A stretch of DNA of 64,000 nt. Origin: Candidatus Hydrogenedens sp. GTDB taxonomy: Bacteria; Hydrogenedentota; Hydrogenedentia; Hydrogenedentales; Hydrogenedentaceae. The notes beneath the pieces are model-generated. The model saw nothing but the letters and a program-made list of their open reading frames with translations. It was not told the origin of the DNA and did no database searches. The stretch lies in contig DAOSBX010000009.1 in assembly GCA_035361075.1 (NCBI GenBank), positions 34,788 through 98,787 on the forward strand, written 5' to 3'. Of this stretch, positions 53,597-62,545 are shown piece by piece. A program made the translations under genes and the position numbers. Every line of letters starts with the position of its first letter. Positions within the stretch are counted from its first letter, which is position 1.

Positions 53597-55126
53597 ATGG
53601 CAGAATTTATTATTGGAACAGGTCAGACACCTACAGTTCGTGTTATTGTGAAGGTTATAGAAGAACAGATCCGTTTGAAAGAAGGGATTCCACGTTTCAT
53701 TCTTGCAAAAGCGAATAATATGGAGTTTGAAGCAGAGCGGGATGATTTTCAGGGGGATTTTACGAGATGGATTCTTCGGATGCGAGTTCCAGAAGCGTGT
53801 CTTGTGCGGATTTTAGGCGTTGTAAAAGAGAATTCGGCTGTGTGTTCTGCAGAACGGCAACAAGAATGGCTCATTGTTTCTACACGCGATGAGGTGACAC
53901 CAGCAAGCCTTCCAAAAGTATTTGAAGCAATTGATAAAGTCTGTCAGTGTATTACCCTTCCGGAGGTATGGAAAGTTCGCGGGGACCGTTACCGAATTGA
54001 CCGGATTAGTCCAGAACTTCTATTTCAAGCGATGATTCAATACAAAGCGAGTGATGTGCATTTATCCCCTGGGGAATGTCCGCTGTTTCGTGTCGATGGT
54101 GATATGAAGCATTCCGAGTTGATGGGACCATTATCGGCAATACAGATATTAGATTTAATCCGACAAATTATCCCCGACCGCTACCGCGAAGAATTCGAAA
54201 AGTCCAATCAGACCAGTTTTAGTTACCATCAAGCAGGACTTGGATATGCTCGTGTATCTGCCTTTTATAAAATGGGTGCACCTCATTGCACTTTCCGATT
54301 TTTACCTGAACGAATACCTTCCTTTGAAGAATTGAACATCCCCAAAAATACAATGTTGGAAATTGCAGATATAAATCATGGGCTTGTCTTAGTAACAGGG
54401 ATGACAGGTAGCGGAAAGACTACCACAGTCGCAGCGGTAATTGATTGGATAAATACACATAAGTCATATCACATTTTGACAATCGAAAATCCAATTGAAT
54501 ATGTTCATGTAAATAAAAAATCCGTTGTTTCACAAAGAAATATGGGTGATGACGTGTTAACATTTAATGATGCGGTAACAGGTGCACTCCGACATGACCC
54601 AGATGTCATTGTTATTGGTGAAATGAGAGACCCAGATACCATTCGCTCTGCAATTAATGCGGCTGCGACAGGACATTTAGTTATCAGCACCCTGCACTCA
54701 AATACTGCTTCCGAAGTCATCAATCGAATCGTCAGTTTTTTTGACCCTTCTGAAAGAGACCTCGTCCGATTGCAGTTAAGGGATTGTATACGATGTATTA
54801 TCTGCCAGCGTCTTATTCCTAAAGTTGGTGGTGGTCGTATACCTGCCCTTGAGATTATGTATAATGACATCAAAGCTATTAATGATGGTGTTCTTTCAGG
54901 GGATACAGACCTTATCCGCGTCGGGATGCAACAAACAGTATCCCATTCCTTTATTTTTGAACAGTATATCCACAAAATGTATAAGCAGGGGCTTATTACG
55001 CTTGAGCATGCCCGAGAAGCAGTAACAGACCGTAGTACCTTTGACCAACTTCTTATGGGTACCTACTCCGTGCCACGACTTGACTCAATAAAGGGTAAAG
55101 GTGAACACGAGGCATTCAAGGTATAA
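53597..55126 (+). CDS. PilT-like secretion/twitching ATPase with N-terminal extension
   Basis: 509 aa from ATG 53597, which follows GAGGGAGACC. Residues 1-130 are an extension with no family I recognise (PilT is usually about 340-380 aa). The core starts near ASDVHLSPGE (152), the PilT N-domain. Catalytic motifs: Walker A GMTGSGKTT at 268-276, Asp box TIENPIEYVH at 295-304, Walker B VIVIGEMRDPDT at 337-348, His box GHLVISTLHSNTA at 359-371. The C-terminal ends FDQLLMGTYSVPRLD without the AIRNLIRE motif typical of true PilT. It may drive retraction or another type IV pilus-like or T2SS-like function. No pilin or pil gene is adjacent. Confidence 0.85.
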   Translation: MAEFIIGTGQTPTVRVIVKVIEEQIRLKEGIPRFILAKANNMEFEAERDDFQGDFTRWILRMRVPEACLVRILGVVKENSAVCSAERQQEWLIVSTRDEVTPASLPKVFEAIDKVCQCITLPEVWKVRGDRYRIDRISPELLFQAMIQYKASDVHLSPGECPLFRVDGDMKHSELMGPLSAIQILDLIRQIIPDRYREEFEKSNQTSFSYHQAGLGYARVSAFYKMGAPHCTFRFLPERIPSFEELNIPKNTMLEIADINHGLVLVTGMTGSGKTTTVAAVIDWINTHKSYHILTIENPIEYVHVNKKSVVSQRNMGDDVLTFNDAVTGALRHDPDVIVIGEMRDPDTIRSAINAAATGHLVISTLHSNTASEVINRIVSFFDPSERDLVRLQLRDCIRCIICQRLIPKVGGGRIPALEIMYNDIKAINDGVLSGDTDLIRVGMQQTVSHSFIFEQYIHKMYKQGLITLEHAREAVTDRSTFDQLLMGTYSVPRLDSIKGKGEHEAFKV

Positions 55127-55204
55127 TTTCTTACTTATTTTGTTCATGAGTATTTTGTAAAATCCTTCCAACTGATAATAATTATTATAGGGAAAATGTA
55201 GTAA

Positions 55205-55356
55205 ATGAAAATAAAAAATAAGTACATATCTAATCTCTTTGCTTTTTTCCTTGGATGTATATTCTTACTATGTATCCTTAATCTATTATTTATACTTATC
55301 TCGCAGAATGGTTAACACAGGATTTGAAATTAAAAGGGCTCATTCCTTAACTGTCT
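55205..55356 (+). pseudogene. Internally deleted copy of the neighbouring SGNH-protein gene
   Basis: The first 100 bases code for a start like the intact gene at 55548 (K-x-K-Y-I-S-N-L-F-A-F-F-L-G-C against K-K-Y-L-S-N-I-L-A-F-L-F-G-C). At 55303 the sequence jumps straight to the last 48 bases of that gene, in a different frame. The 54 bases 55303-55356 are identical to 56553-56606, including the stop codon and what follows. So a duplicate lost about 0.95 kb internally. Confidence 0.85.
55303..55356 (+). repeat. 54-bp exact direct repeat (other copy 56553-56606)
   Basis: Identical at both sites by eye, beginning GCAGAATGGTTAACACAGG and ending CTTAACTGTCT. It covers the gene end and the start of the downstream spacer. 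Weaker similarity continues to about 55410 and 56660, with a shared CTTATAAAAAAT block and a shared AAATTTAACTAAAA block. Marks the tandem duplication of the SGNH gene. Confidence 0.9.
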
Positions 55357-55427
55357 TCAGCGTTTAAATGATAATTAACACTTATAAAAAATAAGTGAAA
55401 TTTAACTAAAAAATTTTAAAACGCCTC

Positions 55428-55456
55428 TCGACAAAATGCTGTAATTGTATTATAAA
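55428..55456 (+). promoter_or_regulatory. Relic/alternative copy of the gntR promoter
   Basis: TCGACA (55428-55433), a 17-base spacer and TATAAA (55451-55456), with TAATTGTATTATAA across the -10 as in the gntR promoter at 56824. The left half of that operator is kept but the right half is lost. It could drive the SGNH gene, whose ATG is 92 bases on. Confidence 0.5.
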
Positions 55457-55547
55457 TCCCACCTCTATTTAATACATTTGCGATTACTAAATATTTCTGT
55501 TTAATAATATGTAAACCCATTATTAATCATGAAAAGACTTAATAAAA

Positions 55548-56600
55548 ATGAAAAAATATTTATCTAATATTCTCGCTTTTTTATTTGGGTGCTTCCTATT
55601 AGCATGTATTTTTTTAACCGCAGAACTTATTTGTAGATTATTTCTTTTCGAACATGAAAAGATAACTATCCATGAAGAACCATCTATCTTAATACCAGAT
55701 TCAAAGCTTGGAAGAAAATTAAGACCTGATGTAAATGGCTATTGCAAAATACAGAAAGGAGAAAAACAAGTAATATATCATTATACAATAGATGAAAAAG
55801 GACGAAGAATTACCCCTCAGGAGGAGAATAGTCAAAAAACAAAACTTGCTCTCTTTTTCCCATGTTCTTATACTTTTGGGGTTGGTGTAAATGATGATGA
55901 AACCTTTCCTTCATACTTTGCAAAACTTAATCCTACAATAAAAGTCTATAATTACGGAATGCCCTCAGGTTCCCCTCAACAAATGTATCTAAAAGTATCA
56001 GAGCCTGACTTTTTTACTGAGGTCGAATCTCTACCATGCTTTCTTGTCTACCTTTTTATTCCACACCATTTGGATAGAGTATCAGGAAAGTTTAATTTAA
56101 TAGGTAGTTGGGGAAGACGCTTACCTTGTGTTGTACTTGAAAAGGATGAACTTTCGTATAAAGGACTCTTTATGGAAGTATACCCGATGCAATATCTACT
56201 TAGCAGGCTGATTAACTCATCAGTATTGATGAAAAAAATATTTTTTATATCACAACATGATATGAAATTGGAATATAAGGATGAAGATATTATTCTGTTT
56301 GTAAAAATATTGGAAAAGACAAAAGATATCCTCTCCACTTATTTTCCAGAATTGCATTTTGTCTTTTTATTCAATCCGGGAAGTTCAAATGCTATCCCTT
56401 TATTAAGGAATTATCTCTCAGATTTGGATAAATTTATCGTTATTGATTTCTCTGTCGATGAAGATAAAAGTAAAATTGTTAACTCATTAATTGAGAAAAA
56501 TGAATATTTAGGAATTGACGGCCATCCTACTCCTAAAACCAACCAGATAATGGCAGAATGGTTAACACAGGATTTGAAATTAAAAGGGCTCATTCCTTAA
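55548..56600 (+). CDS. Membrane-anchored SGNH-hydrolase-like protein
   Basis: A 350-aa protein with one N-terminal helix (residues about 6-28) and an outside domain. The SGNH pattern is recognisable: block I in FPCSYTFGVGVNDDETFP (Ser in CSYTFG), block II Gly in VYNYGMPSGSPQQMYL, and the final Asp-x-His in GIDGHPTPKTNQ. That is the layout of GDSL/SGNH esterases related to alginate and sugar O-acetyl transfer or hydrolysis. The usual GDS is replaced by PCS. It is directly upstream of the gntR-ABC operon and has a broken copy just upstream. Its substrate is unknown. Confidence 0.7.
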   Translation: MKKYLSNILAFLFGCFLLACIFLTAELICRLFLFEHEKITIHEEPSILIPDSKLGRKLRPDVNGYCKIQKGEKQVIYHYTIDEKGRRITPQEENSQKTKLALFFPCSYTFGVGVNDDETFPSYFAKLNPTIKVYNYGMPSGSPQQMYLKVSEPDFFTEVESLPCFLVYLFIPHHLDRVSGKFNLIGSWGRRLPCVVLEKDELSYKGLFMEVYPMQYLLSRLINSSVLMKKIFFISQHDMKLEYKDEDIILFVKILEKTKDILSTYFPELHFVFLFNPGSSNAIPLLRNYLSDLDKFIVIDFSVDEDKSKIVNSLIEKNEYLGIDGHPTPKTNQIMAEWLTQDLKLKGLIP

Positions 56601-56823
56601 CTGTCTGTAAAAATTAAAATAGAAATTAACGCTTATAAAAAATGAGAGAAATTTAACTAAAATATCTTTAAATTTTGATTTGGGTAGGGTACCATAAAAA
56701 AGCAGATTTTTGATGATAAAATTCATCCAAAATTAAATCAAATCAAATCAATTTGACAATAATTGCCTCATAAGTCAATTGTTATCAATAAATTATGAAA
56801 ATATAAAAAAATTTAAAATCCTC

Positions 56824-56863
56824 TTGACAAAAGACTATAATTGTATTATAATAATAATACAAT
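56824..56863 (+). promoter_or_regulatory. Consensus promoter with inverted-repeat operator for the gntR-ABC operon
   Basis: TTGACA at 56824-56829, exactly 17 bases, TATAAT at 56847-56852: a perfect sigma-70 promoter. A 9-bp inverted repeat, ATTGTATTA (56840-56848) and TAATACAAT (56855-56863) with a six-base spacer, covers the -10. The GntR-type protein encoded 21 bases later is the likely repressor. The strong promoter plus overlapping operator indicates tight, inducible control. 56607-56823 has no gene. Confidence 0.8.
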
Positions 56864-56883
56864 AATACATAAGGATTAAAAAT

Positions 56884-57288
56884 ATGATTCGAATTAATAC
56901 TCATGATGGAACACCGATATACATCCAGATTGTTCGGCAGTTCAAATATCTCATTGCGACAGGCTCTTTAAAAGCGGATGATGAATTACCTCCTGTCCGT
57001 ATATTAGCTCAACAATTGCTTATCAATCCAAACACAGTTGCAAAGGCATATCGGGAATTAGAAAATCAAGGGTTGATATATACACGTCAGGGTGCTGGAA
57101 CGTATGTTGCCCCTCTAAGGGTATTGTTTTCAGAAGAAGAACGATGTCGAATCCTCTATGAGCATATTGATTCATTATTAGTTTCAGCAAAACATCTTAA
57201 TTTTTCTTTACCCCAATTGATAGAACTTATTCAAAAACGAAGTGAAAAAATAAAACTTAATATAGATAAGGAGAAAGACAATGATTAA
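56884..57288 (+). CDS. GntR-family regulator, YtrA subfamily
   Basis: A 134-aa protein. The winged helix occupies residues 1-75: TPIYIQIVRQFKYLIATGSL, LPPVRILAQQLLINPNTVAKAYRELENQGLIY in outline and RQGAGTYV. A short helical C-terminus follows instead of a large ligand domain. This is the YtrA layout, typical of repressors of ABC exporters, including those responding to cell-wall-acting antibiotics. The gene overlaps the first ATPase gene by eight bases, has an operator at its own promoter and is the first gene of the operon. AAGGA lies before the ATG. Confidence 0.93.
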   Translation: MIRINTHDGTPIYIQIVRQFKYLIATGSLKADDELPPVRILAQQLLINPNTVAKAYRELENQGLIYTRQGAGTYVAPLRVLFSEEERCRILYEHIDSLLVSAKHLNFSLPQLIELIQKRSEKIKLNIDKEKDND

Positions 57289-58207
57289 ATCATCAGAAGC
57301 TATTAATGATTCAATAATTGTTAAAACAGAAAAATTAAATAAAACATTTGGCAAAAAGATAGCCTTAAAAAATGTATCCATAGAAGTGCGTCGTGGTCGA
57401 GTATTTGGTTTGGTTGGGGAGAACGGAGCTGGTAAAACGACGTTAATCAATCATATATTAGGAGCATATTACGCAGAGGAGGGTTCGGTACTTGTATTTG
57501 GTTTGAACCCTGTTCTACATCCGAAGGAAGTGTTGAGTCGTATTGGGTATTTATCCGAGACACGGGATATGCCACGTTGGATGCGGATAGAGCAGTTTAT
57601 CCGCTATATGTCTGCTTTTTATCCGAGTTGGGATATGGAGTATGCGTATCGGTTGTTGGAGCAATTTGAATTAGACCCGAAGCGGAGGATACGAGCATTA
57701 TCGCGAGGGGAGTTAGCGAGGACGGGTTTATTGGTAGCGATGGCACATCGGCCGGACTTATTGTTATTGGACGAGCCGTCGTCGGGTTTAGACCCAGTGG
57801 CACGGATGGACATATTATCTGCGGTGGTTCGTTCGGTAGCGGAGGAAGGTCGAACGGTGCTATTTTCTTCGCATTTATTGGACGAGGTAGAGCGGGTTGC
57901 AGACGATGTATGCATGATTCATCACGGGCATGTTGTGTTAAACGGCGGGTTGGATGAGATACGGAATCGGTTTCATATATATGAAGTTCAAAAATCTGGC
58001 GAGGACGCAGATTTTGAGACGATTTCGGGTGTTGTCCGTGTTCTAAAGTTAGGGCATGGTTATCAGGTGTTATATGAAGGGGACATTGAAGAAGGCAAGT
58101 CAAAAATCCAGCAGAAAGGTGGGGTTATCATCAATATTCAGCCTCCATCATTGGAAGATGTGTTTATAGCGTATGTTAAATGCCATAAAAAGGAGGTAAA
58201 CCTATGA
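57281..58207 (+). CDS. ABC exporter ATPase 1
   Basis: A 308-aa ABC-2 type ATPase. Walker A GENGAGKT at 46-53, signature LSRGELAR at 140-147 (a variant of LSGGQ), Walker B LLLLDEP at 160-166, D-loop SGLD at 168-171, H-loop SSH at 197-199. The C-terminal 80 residues are a YtrB-like extra domain (GVVRVLKLGHGYQVLYEG). Residues 41-223 are encoded by DNA apparently identical to that of the second ATPase. That core is GC-rich (32 of 60 bases in 57721-57780) against AT-rich flanks. It overlaps gntR by eight and the permease by four bases. Confidence 0.95.
   Translation: MIKSSEAINDSIIVKTEKLNKTFGKKIALKNVSIEVRRGRVFGLVGENGAGKTTLINHILGAYYAEEGSVLVFGLNPVLHPKEVLSRIGYLSETRDMPRWMRIEQFIRYMSAFYPSWDMEYAYRLLEQFELDPKRRIRALSRGELARTGLLVAMAHRPDLLLLDEPSSGLDPVARMDILSAVVRSVAEEGRTVLFSSHLLDEVERVADDVCMIHHGHVVLNGGLDEIRNRFHIYEVQKSGEDADFETISGVVRVLKLGHGYQVLYEGDIEEGKSKIQQKGGVIINIQPPSLEDVFIAYVKCHKKEVNL
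57401..57951 (+). repeat. 551-bp core repeated at 61733-62283
   Basis: By eye the DNA is identical between the two ATPase genes over this span, whereas flanking parts of the same genes differ at many positions. The proteins coded are identical across it. The boundary bases are A/G at 57400/61732 and G/A at 57952/62284. Higher GC than the surroundings. Recent gene conversion or a recently captured segment would explain it. Confidence 0.85.
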
Positions 58208-61200
58208 AACTTAATTCCCCATGGAAAGCACTATTTTGGGAAGAATTCTATATTTCAGGGTCTATATCTTTTCTACTTTTATTTATTGGTTTAGCATTGG
58301 CATTTATTCAGAAGTATCTTGACCCGCACGTTACATATTATTTGAGTGATATTGATATATTTACCTATGCATTGCCAGGGCTAAATGGGTTATTAATTTT
58401 GCTTGTGCGTGGGAATTTTGGTGAACTTCGGACTGGATATCAGAAACGATTATTTTATTTGCCGATTAATGTTTTTTTACCAGTAACATTAATTTTATTT
58501 TTACGATTGGGGCTCCTCTTATTCCACGTTTTTGTCCTAAGAAGTGTATGTATATATTTATTTTTTCCACGTAATAGTTTTGTTGGATATCAGATATTTA
58601 ATCACATTTTTGACCGCTTTTTTTTGATTAATTTAGCAACGGATGGAAGTCTGTTTCTATTCTTACAATTATTTGTCTGGTTATTCCACTATTCAAAACC
58701 GATTTTCTATATATTAATAATCTTAATTGTGGCTATTGTTTTACGTATTGATAGTGAATTTTTATCTATTTATTCGTTTGGATATTATTCCTATTTAACG
58801 ATTCGTCGGTTCTTTATTTCACATCCACTTGTAACTCTTGCAATATCCGTTGCTTTTGTATACCCAGCCAGTTTACTCATTATAAAATGTTATAGACATA
58901 ATATACTTGTTGACTTTCTAAGTGTAGCACCAAATCTCACATTTTTAAATCCATTTAAGTCACGTACTTCAAGAATAAAACCATTTAAATCTGAATTTTC
59001 ATCAGTTTTTTGGTACGAACTACATTATCACAAACTATTCTTACTCAAATGGACATTCCTTCTATGGTTGGCGGTTAACTTATATTCGTGGTTTGATGTG
59101 AATGACAGATACGGCAATTGGATGTATACCGATTTTAACTATGTTTTCAAATACTTTTTAAATACCGCCTTTATAAAGGCACCGTTTATCGCTTTATGCC
59201 TTGCAAGTATTTATTGCTATTTGCGCTATACATTACGAATGGGGAAAGAACATGAAAAATATTCCGGGCTTACAAAGCATGTGCCTATCAATGAATATTA
59301 TTCAGTCTTTGCTTATTTATCAGTATTATTTATCGATGTTCTTTTTGCGGTGGGGTTTGTATTTGTATTAAATGCAATATATATTGCTACAGGGAAACCC
59401 TTTTCTTATGTAGAGTCCTATCCCTTATTAAGTAATCTTGGTATCACATTCCGAAACATACTTCATCAACCTATATACCTTTCAATAACAGGGATTATTG
59501 AGACACTATCAATTTTTATCTTATCTTACCTCACACTATCCTTTTTGTTATGGGCAATTTTGGCATGCAAAGAAATTCTACCTGTTTTAGGTGGATGGCT
59601 TTTACTTTATGGTTATTCCGATTCCATCCTTTTCACTCTCGAAAGACTCACCATGAAAAAGGATTGGGTTTGGCATGACGTTGCGGTTTATCTTTTCAAT
59701 AAAATTCAGTTTTTAGTTCATATTTTACATCCAATAGAGGCAAATTATCTTTTCCTGATTTATATTCTTTGTCTGTTCTTAATACTTCGAGTTTACCAAA
59801 TGAAACTTCTCAAAAAGACAGACTGGCTTTATGTGTTATTTCTTTTTACAATTATTTTTGTAAGTATATATCCGTGGAATTATAAGGTCGATTCTATCCG
59901 CGAACAGTTATGGCTGATGAAGTTATATATCGGCTTCACTATTGTTCTGCTTCTTCCTTGGCTGTCGGTTCTATTACGTTTCTTCGGTTTCCGTTGGCAT
60001 CGATTTTGGAAACAACCTAATTTTGCAATCATATTCTCGCCAAATCAATTACCAAGATTCTTCTGGAGAGCTAATATTGTATTTTTCGTAGCACTTCTAT
60101 TTATCTTTATCAATCGTGTGGATATATGGAAGTACCTAAATTATTCAACCCAACCAGTAACATTTTCTTATACTTCTACTTCCGTTGATGCTATATCAAA
60201 GAAGATTCCTGATGATGAAAACGTAGCCTTAAAAATTATGGAATTGTTTCCACTCTACGATGAAATCGTCAAAGATTATGAATCCGCAAATCCGAACACA
60301 TGTAATTTTGTGTTCATGGTTGATGGTTGTGTTGGTTATAGGCAATGCTGGACACAATTTATGAAAACAGAAACGCCTTTGCCTGGTCTCGTATACACTG
60401 CAAGTAAAAATTATCATGAAACATACGGAACCAGAATCACATCAAGACTTCACGAGATTTTGAAGCACGATGTGACGAAAAGCCAGTATCCCATTGATTT
60501 AATACAAGAACCAGATTATAAGGAATTTGACCCTTACGTGAAACTAAACATGTTCGCTGGTGAACTTGTTTTAGAGGCACTATTAAAAGGTGTTGATGGG
60601 GATATTAACGGGATGATAGACGTATTAAAAGACGTGTCTACCCTTGTTAAAACAATAGATATTGACTCTAAAATAAATTTCCATCGCGATTGGATAATGC
60701 TCAAAATTGCTGGATTTTGTGAGTGGTATTTAAATCATATTGATGTGCCAGAAGAGGTTATTAAGAAATTTATAGAAATTCTTGATGAAGTTCCATTGGA
60801 AACATGCGATTATAAAATAACACGATTAGAAATGGGAAGAAAAAGATTGTTTAAGTTAGCAAATTCACCAAAAGAATATTGGTCAAAATTTATTAAAATT
60901 AACAAATCTGAAGTGCGTCGATTGTCATCATTGGCTAATACTCCTGAAACGTTATATGAGAGATGGATGGCAAATATTTTTATGCAAGAAGACCTTTGCA
61001 ATGCCATAGAAGAAAAGTATTTAAGTGTTTTAGATTTATTAGGTTTGAGATTGTATGAACGGAGAGAAACAGACAGATGCTTCGATGGCTTTATTCAGCT
61101 TTGGGAGTTTGTAAAAGAGAATGGTTATGTGGATCATGAACAATTAAAGAATTTATCGAAATTTTTCATCTACAGTTATATAAATTACCCATTAGAGGAG

Positions 61201-61605
61201 TATAGACCCCGCACTTATCACTTCAAAGATGATATGTATGCAAAAGTTAGATATTTAGTTATAAAAACTGCATTAGCTACAGAATTGTATCGTCTACAGC
61301 ATAATACCCTCCCTCCAAATTTAGAGGTACTCTTTCCAAAGTATATGAATGAAGTTCCTTGTGACCCTTGGAATAATGGTTTTCCTCTGACAATTCGAAA
61401 GTTAAATAAGACAGGTTTTATTGTTTATAGTTATGGAGATGATGGTTCTGATGATGGGGGAGGTATAGTGACAGGTAAATATTTTTATGCGCCGAATATG
61501 CCCGTAAAACAATACGAAGATATTGTCTCAATCATATATCCATTAGATATGCGGACTCAGCCTTTTTATTCTTATGCTTTTCAACCAAAAAAAGAGTATG
61601 AATAG
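58204..61605 (+). CDS. Giant ABC-2 permease with C-terminal extracytoplasmic domain
   Basis: A 1133-aa protein. Residues 1-230 and about 265-640 each contain groups of hydrophobic helices, so it may be a fused pair of ABC-2 membrane domains. Helices include FLLLFIGLALAFIQ (21-35) and PLVTLAISVAFVYPASLLII (about 210-229). The last helix lies at about 618-640 (NIVFFVALLFIFINRV). The remaining about 490 residues are soluble and mostly helical, presumably extracytoplasmic. Near the end (about 1020-1095) are ATELYRLQHNTLPPNLEVLFPKYM, then DPWNNGFPL and YSYGDDGSDDGGG: a GspG-like pseudopilin tail. It overlaps ATPase 1 by four bases. I know of no characterised permease with this layout; substrate unknown. 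Confidence 0.75.
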   Translation: MKLNSPWKALFWEEFYISGSISFLLLFIGLALAFIQKYLDPHVTYYLSDIDIFTYALPGLNGLLILLVRGNFGELRTGYQKRLFYLPINVFLPVTLILFLRLGLLLFHVFVLRSVCIYLFFPRNSFVGYQIFNHIFDRFFLINLATDGSLFLFLQLFVWLFHYSKPIFYILIILIVAIVLRIDSEFLSIYSFGYYSYLTIRRFFISHPLVTLAISVAFVYPASLLIIKCYRHNILVDFLSVAPNLTFLNPFKSRTSRIKPFKSEFSSVFWYELHYHKLFLLKWTFLLWLAVNLYSWFDVNDRYGNWMYTDFNYVFKYFLNTAFIKAPFIALCLASIYCYLRYTLRMGKEHEKYSGLTKHVPINEYYSVFAYLSVLFIDVLFAVGFVFVLNAIYIATGKPFSYVESYPLLSNLGITFRNILHQPIYLSITGIIETLSIFILSYLTLSFLLWAILACKEILPVLGGWLLLYGYSDSILFTLERLTMKKDWVWHDVAVYLFNKIQFLVHILHPIEANYLFLIYILCLFLILRVYQMKLLKKTDWLYVLFLFTIIFVSIYPWNYKVDSIREQLWLMKLYIGFTIVLLLPWLSVLLRFFGFRWHRFWKQPNFAIIFSPNQLPRFFWRANIVFFVALLFIFINRVDIWKYLNYSTQPVTFSYTSTSVDAISKKIPDDENVALKIMELFPLYDEIVKDYESANPNTCNFVFMVDGCVGYRQCWTQFMKTETPLPGLVYTASKNYHETYGTRITSRLHEILKHDVTKSQYPIDLIQEPDYKEFDPYVKLNMFAGELVLEALLKGVDGDINGMIDVLKDVSTLVKTIDIDSKINFHRDWIMLKIAGFCEWYLNHIDVPEEVIKKFIEILDEVPLETCDYKITRLEMGRKRLFKLANSPKEYWSKFIKINKSEVRRLSSLANTPETLYERWMANIFMQEDLCNAIEEKYLSVLDLLGLRLYERRETDRCFDGFIQLWEFVKENGYVDHEQLKNLSKFFIYSYINYPLEEYRPRTYHFKDDMYAKVRYLVIKTALATELYRLQHNTLPPNLEVLFPKYMNEVPCDPWNNGFPLTIRKLNKTGFIVYSYGDDGSDDGGGIVTGKYFYAPNMPVKQYEDIVSIIYPLDMRTQPFYSYAFQPKKEYE

Positions 61606-61615
61606 GAAAAATAAT

Positions 61616-62545
61616 ATGGAGAATATTTTTCAATCAAAAGATGATATAGTAATAGAGACTAAAGGACTTGCAAAATGTTTTGGCAAAAAGGTAGCCTTAA
61701 AAAATGTATCTATAGAAGTGCATCGTGGTCGGGTATTTGGTTTGGTTGGGGAGAACGGAGCTGGTAAAACGACGTTAATCAATCATATATTAGGAGCATA
61801 TTACGCAGAGGAGGGTTCGGTACTTGTATTTGGTTTGAACCCTGTTCTACATCCGAAGGAAGTGTTGAGTCGTATTGGGTATTTATCCGAGACACGGGAT
61901 ATGCCACGTTGGATGCGGATAGAGCAGTTTATCCGCTATATGTCTGCTTTTTATCCGAGTTGGGATATGGAGTATGCGTATCGGTTGTTGGAGCAATTTG
62001 AATTAGACCCGAAGCGGAGGATACGAGCATTATCGCGAGGGGAGTTAGCGAGGACGGGTTTATTGGTAGCGATGGCACATCGGCCGGACTTATTGTTATT
62101 GGACGAGCCGTCGTCGGGTTTAGACCCAGTGGCACGGATGGACATATTATCTGCGGTGGTTCGTTCGGTAGCGGAGGAAGGTCGAACGGTGCTATTTTCT
62201 TCGCATTTATTGGACGAGGTAGAGCGGGTTGCAGACGATGTATGCATGATTCATCACGGGCATGTTGTGTTAAACGGCGGGTTAGACCAAATTAAATCTC
62301 AGTATCATATGTTCGGAATAAGACCAAAAAATGGTGACTTACAATTGAATAATATCCCAGGAGTAATTCGAGTAAGCAAAATGGGGTATAGATATCAGGT
62401 AATGTATGAAGGGAGTGAAGACAAAGGAAAAGAGGAGATACAGAAAAAAGGTGGTGACATTATAGACATTACTACTCCATCGTTAGAAGATATTTTTATT
62501 GCTTATGTAAAAAAACAGGATAAGGAGTTGAATCATGAAATTTAA
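61616..62545 (+). CDS. ABC exporter ATPase 2
   Basis: About 309 aa from ATG 61616. The start is chosen because AGGAAAAATAAT precedes it and the length then matches ATPase 1; an in-frame ATG at 61598 overlaps the permease end. All ABC motifs are those of ATPase 1, since the core is identical: Walker A, LSRGELAR, LLLLDEP, SSH. The first 35 and last 85 residues differ clearly, for example GVIRVSKMGYRYQVMYEG against GVVRVLKLGHGYQVLYEG. It lies immediately after permease 1 and overlaps permease 2 by 11 bases, so the operon is gntR-ATPase-permease-ATPase-permease. Confidence 0.95.
   Translation: MENIFQSKDDIVIETKGLAKCFGKKVALKNVSIEVHRGRVFGLVGENGAGKTTLINHILGAYYAEEGSVLVFGLNPVLHPKEVLSRIGYLSETRDMPRWMRIEQFIRYMSAFYPSWDMEYAYRLLEQFELDPKRRIRALSRGELARTGLLVAMAHRPDLLLLDEPSSGLDPVARMDILSAVVRSVAEEGRTVLFSSHLLDEVERVADDVCMIHHGHVVLNGGLDQIKSQYHMFGIRPKNGDLQLNNIPGVIRVSKMGYRYQVMYEGSEDKGKEEIQKKGGDIIDITTPSLEDIFIAYVKKQDKELNHEI
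61733..62283 (+). repeat. Second copy of the 551-bp ATPase core
   Basis: Matches 57401-57951 with an offset of 4332 bases, and no difference seen by eye. See ATPase 1 and 2. Confidence 0.85.

Noticed and set aside
57597..62247. Two identical reverse-strand ORFs (about 68-98 aa) inside both ATPase genes
   Set aside because: They are shadows of the duplicated ATPase core; identity reflects the shared coding strand, and they have no family resemblance or ribosome sites.
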